Source: Sitta carolinensis (Eukaryota > Chordata > Aves > Passeriformes > Sittidae). From it: 64,000 bases of DNA. The notes under the pieces are model-generated. The model ran no database searches. It was not told where the DNA came from and saw only the letters and a program-made list of their open reading frames with translations. Of the stretch, positions 35,633 through 48,483 are shown in pieces; position 1 is the first letter of the stretch; each line of letters opens with the position of its first letter. Location of the stretch: positions 18,264,028 to 18,328,027 of the forward strand of contig JAVUNC010000006.1 in NCBI GenBank assembly GCA_032173965.1. The letters run 5' to 3'. A program made the translations under genes and the position numbers.

Positions 35633-36285
35633 GTCCCTGCCTCCCGCCCTCCATCATCCCTGAACTGCTCGGTGTGAGTCAGTGCCACTGTCCCCGCTGC
35701 CAGTTTGTCTGCCACCACAGGATCACCACCGTTTGATCCTGCCAGAGGCAAACCCTCCCGTTTGGGGAAGGCATGTGGCAGTGAAGCAATAATCACTGCC
35801 TCCAAGTACACACACCGCTCATGCAAAGGTAAGAATGATGATTTGCTGTTTAAAGTGCCTTTTTCTTCTGTGTTTCTAAGACAACTAACAGTGAAAAAGT
35901 ACCCAGAAGACAGGAGAATAAATTGATATTTAAGACCTTCATACTGAAAACTAAAACTTACTCTATTGCAGGTGATAATTTTATTCATCATTAATGGGCT
36001 GCTTGTATTTACTACAAACTGTAAAAAAAGAAGAATAGTGTGAGTCAACACTGGGTAAAACCCCTGTACTCTTGCTTTTACTGAGGTTTCCTCTGCACAT
36101 ATTCAGTTCAGGGTTATATGATTTAGTGACAAATTAAAAATAAATTAGGGTATTCCCTCTCATTAATATTTTTACTGAAATGTTCAGTATATTTTTAGTT
36201 CGCTTGTACAATTATTAGAATTATTTCTGAAATGAATACCAAACAGGTAGGCAGTAATAAAGAGTTGAGTATGCCGAAGTGTTTT
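35633..36285. other. non-coding AT-rich stretch
   Basis: AT-rich from 35840 to 36280. A good donor-like 'aaaggtaag' sits at about 35826, but the reading frame before it is unrecognised and has no clear acceptor, so no exon is called. Confidence 0.5.
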
Positions 36286-36640
36286 GAATGAAAGTCTCTG
36301 GGGAGACCTGAGAGCCCCTTCCAGGGCCTAAAGGGGCTCCAAGAGAGCAGGAGAGGGACTGGGAACAGGGGTCTGGAGGGACAGGACACAGGGAATGACC
36401 AGAGGGCAGGGATGGATGGGATATTGGGAATTCCTGGCTGGGAGGGTGGCAGGCCCTGGCACAGGTGCCCAGAGCAGCTGTGGCTGCCCCTGGATCCCTG
36501 GCAGTGCCCAAGGCCAGGCTGGACACTGGGCCTGGAGCAGCTGGGACAGGGGAGGGGTCCCTGCCATGGCAGAGGGGTGAGTGTGGTGGCCTTGCAGGTC
36601 CCTTCCGACCCAAATCCTTCTGGGATTCTATGTTCCCACG
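36286..36640 (+). mobile_element. CR1 LINE 3' fragment, best preserved copy
   Basis: The longest piece of this CR1 subfamily here. In plus orientation it has 'ggggagacctgagagcccct', 'ccaagagagcaggagaggga', 'gacaggacacagggaatgac', 'ccctggcacaggtgcccaga', 'gcagtgcccaaggccaggct' and 'aggggtccctgccatggcag', ending 'gggattctatg'. It is non-coding 3' sequence with no intact reverse transcriptase. Confidence 0.95.
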
Positions 36641-37260
36641 ATGTCGAGCAGATCCCGCCCTGGTCTCTGCCCTTGGGGCAGGCGGATCACACAGAGCAGC
36701 TCCACACAACCAGCACAGGCATGAAATCTCAAGAGCTGCTCCCCGCTCAGTGGCTGTCCGGGCTGGCACGGCCACGGGAAGGTTGCACAGTCACATTGGC
36801 ACTGTACCCTCTGGGCTCCCAGTTATCACATGAACTCATGATGAATGGAAAAATCCATTGCCTGTGCAGCCAGGACAGCCCGGGGCTCCAGTGCAGCAGC
36901 ACCCTGGTATAGAAATCATTTCCTGAGGAGGCAAACGCCCAGGACAGCCACGGGTGTCTTTGGAAGCCAGTGGTTAATGCTGGGTGTGATGCTGGAGCAC
37001 AGCCTCACCGCTCCGGGCTGCAGGGCGAGCTGCAGGCACATCCCGTGGAACAGAACCTCTGCTGCCCTCTTGGGGGTTGGGTTTTCTTATAGAATTTCTT
37101 CCCATAATTTGCTAGGGAACTAAATACTGGGCACTTATGGTACTTTAGAAAGACAAAAGAAGTGGCTGCAGTCGGGGGAGAGGGTGGGCACCTGGCCTTC
37201 GCTTCTCTCTGGGGAGTTCTTGGATCGGGAAGGGAGCAGCCAGGCTGTGGGTTTCTGACT
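36641..37260. other. non-coding stretch, no gene seen
   Basis: Average to GC-rich DNA with short unrecognised frames. Confidence 0.5.
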
Positions 37261-37565
37261 TTGGGGAGATTTTCACCGGCACCACTGGAGCTCAGCTCGG
37301 GGTGTCCTGTCACTGTCTCTGCGTGTGTGCCCCGGGAATCCTGACCCTGGCCCCTCTCTGCCCTGCCGGGAGCCGCCGCAGTCTCTGTGCCCACTGTTCC
37401 TTCGCTCCTGCTCGGGGTGTTCTCCACGCCGGGTCCCGCACCCCCTGCCTGCCGGGACGTTTTCACAGCTCCAGCCACCGCCGGGGAGCTTCTGATCCAT
37501 CTCCAGCATCCCGGGACTCCTCCTCACTCCGGCACCTTTTGACGGTAACTGCACCAAAGGGGAAG
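37261..37565. promoter_or_regulatory. CpG-rich patch
   Basis: Roughly twenty CpGs over 300 bp of C-rich sequence, with clusters such as 'ctgccgggagccgccgcagt' and 'ccacgccgggtcccgcaccc'. It drops sharply into CpG-poor DNA near 37570. Overlapping minus- and plus-strand frames (37005-37478, 37302-37709) are unrecognised. A weak island or first-exon region is possible. Confidence 0.4.
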
Positions 37566-40500
37566 GGCGCCACGGCAGAGAAAACTGTGACTGTTTCCCT
37601 GGTTCTGTTTGTTGTTAATGCCATAGTTGTTGCTGCTCTGTTTGCCTTGTTAAACACAGGTAAAGAACTCTTATTCCTATCCTCATATGTTTGCCTGAGA
37701 GCCCCTTAATTTCAAAATCATAACAATTTGGAAAGAAGAGTTTTGCATTCTCCATTCCAGGAGAGGCTCCTGCTTGTCCCTAGCAGATACCTGTCTTCCA
37801 AACAAAGACACTCCCCTCTCCCAGTTCATCTTACATTAATGCCAAATATGTTATCATTTCTGATGAACTTGGGAAACTGAGAAAAAACTCAGAAAAATTT
37901 GTGGCAAAATAAATCTCCCATCATCATGGCCAGAACCTCCTGATCCCCTCCACAAGCAGCTCAGGTCACTGAGGTCAGTGATGCAGGAATGGAGTTGTCA
38001 CCTGCGAGGGAGCACACACCAGCACCCCGAGGGATGGTGCCACTGGTGTGTCACTGCATGTGCTCCGGTCAGGCACCTGCTTCAGGAGCTGGGGACACGG
38101 TCACCCTGGCCCAGAGCACATCCACAGGGCAGCGCAGGAATTCAGGAGGTGGCACGAGGCACACAAGGTTAGCTGTGCCTGCTGCTGGAGCAGGGAACAG
38201 CTGATGGCCTCGCAGGCAGGGCTGCCGCGTGTGCTGGGCCATGTCCCGGGCTGGGGGAACTGGGGGTGAGCGGTCACAAGGGGCCATCCCCCTCCCCCTG
38301 GCACCTCCCTGTGCCAGTGCCCGCCCGTGGCTGTCCTGCTCTGGGGCAGGGCCAGTCGAGCCGTGCCCGAGGGTTCCTGGCGTCTCCTGCCTGCCTGGGT
38401 CACCTGCGCTGGGTCACCCAGGGCTCCCTCCCGACCTTGTCCGGGGGGTCTGACAGGTGCCGTGGGCATCCCACGGGTGTTGACAGCTCAGGGAGGTGGC
38501 CCTGCGTGCAGCTCAGTGTGTCCGTCCACCTCCAGCTGCTGTGCTGCTCCCCAGCACCCAGTGCTGCAGTGGTGGCTGGTCCCTGCATGGCTGCAGCTCC
38601 TGCAGGAGCCCCTGCTGTAGGGACACCACAGCCGCAGACTCCGTCGGAAATGAGTCACATTGCCCTTTGTTTACTGGCTCCTACTCCTATTCCTCCTCCT
38701 GCTTTGATAGGGAAGAGACTTTTAATCAATTTAAGTGGGGCTCTCTGAGGGTTGATAGAATATTAGACTATGGAAACTGGCTGATAAAGTGCATTTCAGT
38801 GTGTAACTGCTGTGTGCCCTGAATATCTCTGAATGTCAGAGGCCCTGGCAGAGCACTGGATCTCTCCCTCTGTAACGAGGAGTAAAAATGCCTTCAGTCC
38901 TTGGGGCTGAAAATCCCATCTCCTGCAAGGCCGTGTGTAGCTCAGGGCAATCCTTCTCCTGTCTCTCCAGAGATGGGCCCATTACTACAGTGCTTGAGCA
39001 AGTGTTTATGGTGAAAAAGAGCATGGTATAAAACTAAAAGGTTAAAAAATAGCCACAGGGTTTAATCTCCTTGTAAAGGTGAAGATCATGTATGTTTTAC
39101 CTCTGGCTTGTACTTTGTTTAAAGATAAGGTGGCATGGATGAGATCATAAAGCATGAAAAAGCATTTTTAAGAAACACTGATTTTAAAAGTGATGGCAAA
39201 ATGTATAAGGGAGCAAATATTCCTGTATAGCTTATTGCATGGCATAGCTATTAAGAGGAAGAGAAAATGTGGAATAATCTATGTAATCTATGAAAAGAAT
39301 AAGACAAATTCTTCCATGGGGAAATAATAATAGCAAAATTGCACATTTACATTTTGTTTGCAGATTTTTGTATATAAGATTAATAGGTTATTGGTGAATT
39401 ATTGCAACTATTCCATTTAATATGAATCCTTACAATCAATAAAAATGAGGACAAAAAGCCACTGCTACTGTACAGCAAGTCATAATATCACTGTAATTTG
39501 TCCAAAAGATTTTGATTTCCCTGCCCAAGGAGGGTTGATGCTGGTCCAATAGTTCACTCGTGGACAGGGGATCCCTGTGCAGGGCCTTGGCTCATGGAGC
39601 AGAGGGAAGAGACCCGGTGCCTTGTGCAGGGCACCGTGAGATAAGTGCAGGAACCCTCCCAAGGCTGTGGTGGGGTTGACTGATCCTCACCAATAACGGT
39701 GGAAAAGGGTTCCTGGTGGGCAGCACAGGGACGTCTGGACAAGGAGCTTGGTCAGCTCTTGTCTGTCCATACCCAAGGGCAGGGAGGATGAGCAGGGCGA
39801 TTTTACTCTTTGATTTGCTACAATAACCTCCAAACATCGCCTGGGACCAGGAGGAGATGAAGAACTGAAAGCAGTTAAGAGACAACCTGAGGCAACAACA
39901 TTCCTCTGCCTGCCAACGGATCTGCTCCACGCCCTGCAGCAGCGCCCCAGGCTCCTCTCTGGCCCCGGTCCCCACCCTCCTCCTGCCCCATCCCACAGGC
40001 TGCAAGGCTCTGCTCTGCCGCCCACAGCCGCCCATCCTGGGGGAACAGAGGGGGAAAACTGTTCCAGGGCTGTAAACTCAGGGCTCAGCCATAGCCAGGG
40101 GCGAGCATGCGGGGAGCTGAGCCTGCTGGTGCTTGTAGGCATGTCTAAGGATCTGTGCAAAAGCAGTAGGTGTGAGGGACACGCATAGCCACGGGTAGAA
40201 AATGAAGAAAAAAGCAGAAAGTCCTCATAGGAATACTTGGAATCTCTTTTAAGGAAAGTGTATGGGCTCAGGCACCTGGGGCCAGTGTTTGCAGGAGCAC
40301 CTCTGCGTTAGGGCTACCGGGGCAGGTAATGATGAACTCACTGTGCTGGACTTCATTTCATCATTAGGAAATACCAGGAATATTGCTATGGAAATGCTAA
40401 AGATCGCCAACCAACCAACGCCCTTCAAACATAACAGAGCAGGAGCAGGATTTCCTTATTTGCCCTTATTTGTGCAATCCCTGGAGGAAGGAGCCGTGCA

Positions 40501-42199
40501 GTCACCCCCCAATGGGCACATCGAAGCATCTGCCGCATGTTCCCGGCTGTGTAAACCCTGCGGTGTGTGACCCTGGCCCTGCAGAACACACAGCTGTGGC
40601 CACAGGACACAGAGCAGCGTGCCAGGGCAGGGTGGAGGCTCTAGAGCAACCTCACTGATGGTTTAGCAAGCGGCACTCCCAGATGGGTTGAAGAGGACTT
40701 TATGATGCTTCTGACAAACTGTAAAGCTTTGTTTACCTGCCCTAAAGAAAAGTGAACTGATGGGGAAATTTTTATTTTACTTTTGCTGTCATTTTATTTG
40801 TGGTGCCAGAGTTGAGGGGCTGGATTTATAGGAACAGATGGATTTATGGGAACTCTGAGGCTGTGCTGCAGCTCTGAGTGCTGGGCAGAGGCTCTGTTCC
40901 CGTGGAGGGTTGGCACAGCTTTCCTCTAACCCAACAGCAAGCTGTTAGGTCACTGGTTCAGACACAAAAGGTATTGGTATCTCCTGAGACACAATTCTTT
41001 ACTAGATATACAGCTTGTATCATCAATTAAGTGATTTCCTTGTTTAGATCTTGTTGTGAAATGTCCTCAACCGTGAAATGGCTTTTCCTAGAGAAAAGAT
41101 TTGTGTCCGATTAAACACCAATACTCTCAGTAGGCAACAAATTAACTTGGAAGGCTTTTCTAGGGGGTGGGGCCCTGGGAGTTTGGCGTCTCCAGAAGGA
41201 ACTGTCCTTGATCAGGGAACGGCTCAGGCTAACGCCTGTGAGAATGTGGTGCTCCAGAGGGCAGCGGCCCAGGCAGGGCTGGAGTCAATCCCACTGCAGG
41301 TGATGCTGGAAAAGCAGGGCGGGAGAGCAGGGGGCTGCCTGGCACTGCTGACAATGAGAGCTGCTGTGAAGGGAGCACCAGGGCTGTGCCGGCTGTGGTG
41401 CAGGGAGGGGAGGGAAAGGCCTGGCAGTGCCGGCGTGGGGACAGCTCGGTGCCCGCCAGCCACAGCACCCGGCTCCCCTCAGGTCCCTCTGCCACCCTTG
41501 CCAGCCCTGGCCGTGGCTGTCCTCTCACCCAGCGCTGCCTGCAGATGCCAAAACACAGCTGCAGCAGCCAGTGCTGCCTGTGCTTGCATCCAAGGATGGC
41601 TGCCCACCAGCCTTGCTGCAGCCCAAGGGCAGCAGAGGTGGAATCCACATGGTTTTGGCCAGGGGGCTCTGGAGCCCCTGCAGCTCCACAGGATGGGGCA
41701 GCAGTGACACTGCTGTGTCCTGGGGTGTGTGTGGCATCGCCCCAGTCCGAGCACGGCACCAGGGACAGCCCAGCTCCCGCAGCTTCCAGAGGGACACGGC
41801 GGTGCTTCCGTCCCCGTGTCCTTGTGCCCGGGGTGCTTACCAGGGACTGCTTCCAGAGAAAGTGCCTGTCAGCAGCACCGCTGTCACTCGCTTCGTCCCC
41901 ATGCCCGTGTGGTCCTAATTGGTTTCACAGGTACCTCTCACAAAATTACCTGTCACCAGCGCAGGGAGCAAAAATGGGCAAAACTTTTGCAGCTACAAGG
42001 AGCATGATGGATTGCCAGCTTCCCTGTGCCGCACACTTACCCAAAGGATTCATGCATTTCCTGGCAATTTACAACAATTATCCTTGCCCGTAACCTACAT
42101 TTTCCATGACTTCTGACTCCAGCCCTGGGAAGGAAGAGGCAGTGAGCTTTCATTCTAAAATGAAATAATTTCTCAGCATAGTCTTGACGCACATGACTG
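37566..42199. other. long non-coding stretch, no gene seen
   Basis: No gene or dispersed repeat recognised in 4.6 kb. 37960-38640 and 41160-41900 are GC-rich with overlapping frames on both strands. 38640-38830 and 39020-39480 are AT-rich; the first carries an AP-1-like TGAGTCA at about 38650. None of the open frames (up to 235 codons) has a recognised domain. Confidence 0.5.
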
Positions 42200-42229
42200 A
42201 TGTGTGTGTGTGTGTGTGTGTGTGTGTGT
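42200..42229. repeat. (TG)n microsatellite
   Basis: A perfect run of about fifteen TG dinucleotides, 160 bp before the 34-bp minisatellite. Confidence 0.97.
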
Positions 42230-42389
42230 TGGACAGATGCTCCCGCACCCATTTCCAGCCTCACCACTGGGGTCATCTCTGCCCTCTGTGCTGTGAGCTG
42301 GGAAGGGCAGCATCCTGCCCCTGGCACAGCCAGGGTGGGGTTTTGGCAGAGAGTCTGAGGAGGTTGGTAAGGAGGACAAGCAGGACTTC

Positions 42390-43037
42390 AGCCCTGGGCC
42401 AGCCTGGGGACAGACCCATCCTCAGCCCTGGGCCAGCCTGGGGACAGACCCATCCTCGGCACTGGGCCAGCCTGGGACAGACCCATCCTCGGCACTGGGG
42501 CACCCTGGGGACAGACCCATCCTCGGCACTGGGGCACCCTGGGGACAGACCCATCCTCAGCCCTGGGCCAGCCTGGGGACAGACCCATCCTCGGCACTGG
42601 GGCACCCTGGGGACAGACCCATCCTCAGCCCTGGGCCAGCCTGGGGACAGACCCATTCTCGGCACTGGGACACCCTGGGGACAGACCCGTCCTCAGCCCT
42701 GGGCCAGCCTGGGGACAGACCCATCCTCGGCACTGGGGCACCCTGGGGACAGACCCATCCTCGGCACTGGGACACCCTGGGGACAGACCCATCCTCAGCC
42801 CTGGGGCACCCTGGGGACAGACCCATCCTCAGCCCTGGGGCACCCTGGGGACAGACCCATCCTCGGCACTGGGGCACCCTGGGGACAGACCCATCCTCGG
42901 CACTGGGACACCCTGGGGACAGACCCATCCTCAGCCCTGGGGCACCCTGGGGACAGACCCATCCTCGGCACTGGGCCACCCTGGGGACAGACCCATCCTC
43001 GGCACTGGGACACCCTGGGGACAGACCCATCCTCAGC
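42390..43037. repeat. 34-bp minisatellite, about 19 copies
   Basis: I counted 19 copies of the anchor 'ggggacagacccatcctc' or one-base variants. The other half of each unit alternates between 'ggcactggggcaccct' and 'agccctgggccagcct' types. Because 34 is not a multiple of three and the unit has no stop in any plus frame, the frame cycles through three peptide versions and gives a 334-codon plus-strand frame (42184-43188) and minus-strand frames up to 238 codons. No family match; treated as non-coding. Confidence 0.96.
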
Positions 43038-45944
43038 TCTGAGTGCCCCCCAGGAGCTGCCGAGGCTCCCGAGCATTTCCCTGCTGCTGCTGGGAACGGC
43101 CTCACCTCTTCTGGAAAGTGAGGTGTCCTCTGAGGGAAATGGTGTCTCGGAAGGGGCAAGGGGAGGAAGAAAAAGGAAAGCAAAGTGACGCTGCAGTTCT
43201 GAGCCTTGAGCCGTTCTGCAAAGGGAAATAAAAGCCAGGATGAACATTCCTGGGCTGGTAATGGCACTCCCACAGAGAGGGGAGTCTCCAGCAGTGCAGA
43301 AAGAATGGTGGGGAGAGACCCTCAGTCGAGGAGATTGATGTGGTAATTATCAATCAGTGCTACAGGCTGTCAGCACAACAGCACTTGTTTCTTTCAAAAT
43401 CATCAGCAAGACAATTACAGAATTTAACACAACCCTACAAATGTTTGGGTGACGCTCCAATTGCAAGGAATCAGGAATTTTTATTTGTTTATTTGTTTGG
43501 TTTCTTATTTATTACCACACTACCTCTCTCTCCCTTTGAGTCAGGGGAGCCAGATGGCAGCACTTAGGAAAAGTCAACAGCGGCACTTTGGGGAAATAAA
43601 GTGTGTTCATTTAAAAATAAATAAATAATCCGTGCAGTCCATTAACCAGAGCTCAAGGCAAACAGCCTTAATGGTTTTCTTAGTTAAAAGGAAAAGACCA
43701 TTCTGGAGTCCTGGCAGATTCTGAGACACACCTGCTGGAACACACAGTTGTCATCCCATTTCCCTGCCTCTGAGTGCACCCAAAACATCCACAAGAGTAA
43801 CCTGACCTCCTGGACACGTGGGTCTGCAGGGAGGCATTGCCTGGGTGTGAGCTAGCACCAGTGGGGAGATGGTGCTAAGACAGAGGAAGGCAATGGTGGT
43901 AATTAATTAAACAAACAATTAGGTACCTACCTACATTCATATACAAACAACTTTCCCCGAGTCTGTAAAGAACGTCAAAGTACGTGCGTGGAGACCAAAA
44001 TCCGGGATGCTTGGCCAAGATGAAAGCTCTGTTCAAAAAGGACATGGTCCTTCTCCTCTCCTGGGGCACAAAGTGTTTGGCAGACACCACACTGCTGCAA
44101 TTACTCCACACTGTTGGGAGCAAATCACATCAGGGAATGAGGAGAAAACCCCGTTCTCCACAGCTGTTCTTCTTTCTGAAGCTCATTTGTACATGAGCAG
44201 TGGATGGAGGTGCTCTCCCTGCAGAGCTCCCGCTGCAGGTACAGCACTCTGTGGGTTACCTGCTCCTTATTGACTTGCCAGCACCCCACAGATTTCACCT
44301 GGCTTTGCCCTACAAACCTGAGCGTGTCTGGGTTAGACTCCAGGAGAGGAGGGTGATGGGGCCCCGGTGGGAAGCTTTTGTGTTCATAGCCAGAGGCTGC
44401 AGGAGGAGCTGGAGATGCTTGGCTGGATGGAGCTGAGGACCAGCACATGAAAGACAGGATGAGGGGCCGAGCAGGAAAATGAGCAAGGGAGGTTTCAGGG
44501 AACTAAACTCATAAAACTTGAAAATAATACTATCCATGATAATAAACGTTTTGAAAAAGCCAGATGGTTTGGTTTGAAGGAGACATCAAAAAACTCCAAT
44601 TTGAAAGCTCAAGTGAAAGAAGTTCTCTCTATGTATGGAGTTTTTCAGAAATCTAGACTTTTATATTGATGCAGTTCACTCCCCCATCCTTTATTTCCTG
44701 TAGCAATAATTTCATTCTCATTCAAAATGAAAACTGCTGAGTTTGAGGTCCCTGGTGATCCAAAGGCTATTGCCTTCTCCCAGATGGACACTATGGAGAT
44801 GTGTTTGTTGCCAGAGCTGCTGTGGCTGTGTCATGCTGTGATGGTTTCACCCACGAGCCTTCGCTGCTGGGGGCTCTGAGGAGGATCCCCCAAGGCGGCA
44901 GAGCTGTGTCTGCAGTACAGGAGCAGTGAGAGAAAGGAACAGTGGCGGGGATCTATGTGGATTCACTCTCAGAAGTTTTCCTGCAGTGACATTCTGCCTC
45001 AAATTCCGCAGAACCTTCTTCCTCCCACTGCCAATGGATGTGTTTTCTGTTCTGTCCAGTGACTTTTAATGTATCACTGAAGTTACTTTTCTAATGAATA
45101 TTATGTTGTTTAAATACTTAACTGTCTCACATCTTCCTCTGAATATTTGTATAGATTTTATTTATTTCTGCTGAGAGGTCTGATTTCCAATGGACATGTC
45201 TCTTCTGATTCTCGTTTATATTTTCATTTTATGCCACTGTGAGAATCAAGTGCTTTGCTGTTAATATGAACTTCTCATTAGGCTTTCCCAAGACTGATTA
45301 ATTAATAACTGAGCTGGCTAGATGGATTAAATAAATTGAGCACCATCACCCTGCCAAAGCAGGGTGAACAAAGGTGAACTCAATGAACAAGGAATTCCAA
45401 AGGTGATAATTTTCACTTGTACATTTTTGCTTCCAGCCATGCCCTAAGCGTGACTCTGAAGGAACCATGGCAGAGCTCCTCAGGAGAGATTTCCAGACTG
45501 TCAGTGGAGACTCAACAGGTTCTCCAGAAAAAAAGCAGAAAGAATCCTCTGTGGGTGCTTGAGGAAGCCCAGCACAAGCCTCCTGTGAGCTTTGCTCTTC
45601 TCAGGCCTTGGTGGGGATTTTCTCACTGAGAGGGGCCCCAGCTGCCTGTGTCCTGGGCAGGAGGGGTGCTGCCCTGCAGGGACACTCACTCCTGCCGTGG
45701 CTCCCGTGGGGCCAGCACGGTGAGCTCCGGGCTCGGCGCTCCTCGAGCCATGCTCTCGAAGGGGACACTAAGAAGTGAACAGCTCTCCGAGGGTTTTCCG
45801 AGCTGCATCAGCTCCAGAGCAGAAGGACAGGAAGCCTGGAACCCCAGATCTGGGAAGGAGAGGAGGAGAGGACTTGGGACAGCCCACAGGCTGGGACAGC
45901 AGCTGCAGCTGTGTCCTGTGCCCGGCTCAGACCTTGAGTGCTGG
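43038..45944. other. non-coding stretch, no gene seen
   Basis: AT-rich around 43340-43640 and 44500-45400. No gene, RNA gene or dispersed repeat recognised. Open frames are short. Confidence 0.5.
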
Positions 45945-46480
45945 CACTAAGGGGGACATCGGCCCCCAGAGCTTGCCATTCTCCAGGAGAAGGAGAGGGA
46001 CATTGCCCCCAGAGCTTGCCAGCCTCCAGGGGAAGGAGAGGGACATTGCCCCAAGTTGCCATTCTCAGAGAGGAGGACATTCCCAGGCTTGCACCTCCAG
46101 AGGAAGGATTGCCCAGACTTGCCTGCCTCAGGAGAAGGAGAGGGACATTGCCCCCAGGCTTGTCAGCTCAGGAAGGGACATTGCCTCAGAGCTTGCCATC
46201 TCCAGGAGAAGGAGAGGGAATTGCCCAAGCTTGCCAGCCCCAGAGAAAGAGGGACATTGCCCCAGCTTGTCTCCTCAGGGAGAAGGACTTGCCCAGAGTT
46301 GCTTCTCCTGGAGGGAGGCTGCCCAGTGCTTGTCACCTCAGGAAGAAGGGACATTGCCCCACTTGCACTCCAGGAGGGACATTGCCCAGAGCTTGCATCT
46401 CCTGAGAGAGGAATTGCCCAGAGCTTGCCAGCCTCCAGGAGAGAGGGACATTGCCAGCTTGCAGCCTCCAGAGAAGACTG
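45945..46480. repeat. degenerate minisatellite, about 15 copies
   Basis: Roughly fifteen imperfect units are built from 'ggagagggacattgcccc', then 'agagcttgcca' and 'ctccagga'. Spacing varies from about 27 to 44 bp through small deletions. Plus-strand frames of 243, 155 and 141 codons and minus-strand frames run through it and simply reflect the repeat. The irregular spacing suggests an old array no longer being homogenised. Confidence 0.92.
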
Positions 46481-46792
46481 AGTCTTCAGCCTTCACTCAG
46501 GCTTGATTACACTTCCTGCAAGCCTTGTGTGCTGCAGCTCACTTCCGACATCCACATCAGCTCAGGGACCTGACAAAGATGTTGATCTGGAAAGCTCAGC
46601 CTTTCCCTGCAAAGCTCCCCTTTCCCAGCTCTTTCCACTGCTCTAATGAAGAATGTTACCTTGTCCTGCAGACCTGCCCCTCTTCTGGCCCCAGTCCCTC
46701 ACAGCAGAAGGAAGGACACTGGTGAGGACATCTGAAACCAGAACACTTTCCAAAAAGCTCCTTGCTCTTCTGAGTTCTGTGGGTCAGTCTTG
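46481..46792. other. non-coding stretch, no gene seen
   Basis: Short unique section between the minisatellite and a CR1 piece. Nothing recognised. Confidence 0.5.
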
Positions 46793-47052
46793 GGCAGCGA
46801 GTAACAAGCAACAGGTCAAGGGATAACAGCCTCAACTGTACCAGGGGAGGTTTTGGTTGGATTCCAGAGAAAATCTCAGTGGAAGGGTTGTCCACCCCTG
46901 GCACAGTTGCCAGGGCAGGGCAGGAGTCCCCATCCCTGGAAGGGTTTGGAAGCCATATGGATGGGGTACTTAGGGACATGGTGTCCCTGGCAGTGCTGGG
47001 AGATGGCCTTAAAAGGTCTTTTCCAACCTAAACATTTCTCTGATTTTGTAAT
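46793..47052 (+). mobile_element. CR1 LINE 3' fragment (older subfamily)
   Basis: Plus-strand CR1: 'ggcagcgagtaacaagcaac', 'aggtcaagggataacagcct', 'caactgtaccaggggaggtt', 'ttggttggattccagagaaa', 'ccccatccctggaagggttt', 'ggggtacttagggacatggt' and 'ggtcttttccaacctaaaca', ending 'ttctctgattttgtaattc'. It is the most complete copy of the 'gggacatggt' subfamily in the window. The stretch between 'caggagtcc' and 'gggacatgg' is altered. Confidence 0.92.
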
Positions 47053-48429
47053 TCAACCCTGCCCACACCACCCCTGCTGTTGCCAGCAGCTGTCACCCAC
47101 ACTCTGCTCCTGGGAAACATCAGAGGCAGTGAAGACACCCAGAACTTCTCTCTCATGCACATAAAAATATTTCTTCCTCTTCCAATAGGAAAATTAAAGA
47201 AAATCAAGTTTTTGTGAAAACCTCACAAAGAGAAAAATGAAAATCACAGAAAACTTATTAGAAAACACATTAGAAAACAAATCTTATTCAGCCTCATCTG
47301 CATTTAACATTTTAAACTTGGTATTTTTAATATGCTTAAGGGCACAGCTCATTTAGATTTAAGGTAAACACTTCACTAAATATCAAACATTAATAGAATT
47401 TTTGTAAAAATATTGGTTTGATGCTACTTGCAGAGTACATTTTTATAGATAGAGGTGCAAGCCTTGATATGCATAATAACTCTGCAGAAAGTTTTAAATT
47501 ATGAAGTGATTGAAAAAAATTCATCAAGTTTAAGAATTATATGTAAAATAAAATTAAAGAAATGAATGGTTCATTATCTCTTTTAAAAGCTTTTCTTTTT
47601 CCTTCAGGAATGAATATTTTTGATCTTATCTGTACCCTGGTAGGAATAAAGTGCTCTTGCTCTCTTCCATGACACATGGCTTCTCTTCCAGCTCCACAAA
47701 TCTCTGTGAGGGAGCGGTGGAGGGGTGTTTATAACGCCAAGGTTGGATTTAGGGAGCGTGTGTGTGTGCTGCTTCCCCTGTGAGCGAGCTTTAAATCTCC
47801 TGGGATCACACAGAATACTCCAACCCATCTGCCATTTTTCTGCTATAAACGGGAACCAGTTCGTCCCTGCAAGCTTATTCCTTCTTCTCTCAAACAAAAC
47901 AGACACGACTGGAGGGTAGGAAAGTCCAACACAAAGACAGCAGCGAGGGAAAAGAGGAGTGTGAGGGGTGTCGGGGTCAGGAGATGCTTTCTGCACGCTT
48001 GGCCATCGTTCACTGCCTGACTCAGCCACTGACATTCAAGTTTACAACCAGGAAAGCGTCAGTGCTGTGGGCAGGAAGCTGGAGAAATGCTCAAATAATC
48101 ATCTCAGGAGGAGAGTTTCAGAAATAATCTCATACAATTAAAAAAAAATATATCTTCCAAGAAAGTTGCCTGTGGAAAATCAAGTTTTCTTAATTTTTAT
48201 AGCAAAAGAGAAGGCTGGAAGCATTGGAGCTGTGCCCCTTGCCGTGACTCTGACACTCTCCCTGCTGTCAGTGGGACCCAGGGCTGCAGCCCCCTCAGGT
48301 GCCCTCCTTCCTGCACCGTGCCCCGGGCTGTGGCTCCGTGCCTGCCGTCCCAGCAGGGAAGGAGGAGGGATGGATCTCAGCAGGGATCTTGCTGGGTGAG
48401 GTGCTGGGCCACCCCAGCCAGGCCAAGCT
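47053..48429. other. non-coding AT-rich stretch
   Basis: 47160-47640 is strongly AT-rich. The rest is average. The 143-codon minus-strand frame at 47604-48035 has no recognised domain. Confidence 0.5.
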
Positions 48430-48483
48430 TTGGCCAGATGATCTCTGGTCCCTCCCAACCTGGGGCCCTGTGATTCTCTGGCT
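48430..48483 (+). mobile_element. CR1 LINE tail fragment
   Basis: It reads 'ggccagatgatctctggtcc', 'ctcccaacctggggccctgt', then 'gattctctgg'. This is the final ~50 bp of a plus-strand CR1. Confidence 0.7.
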
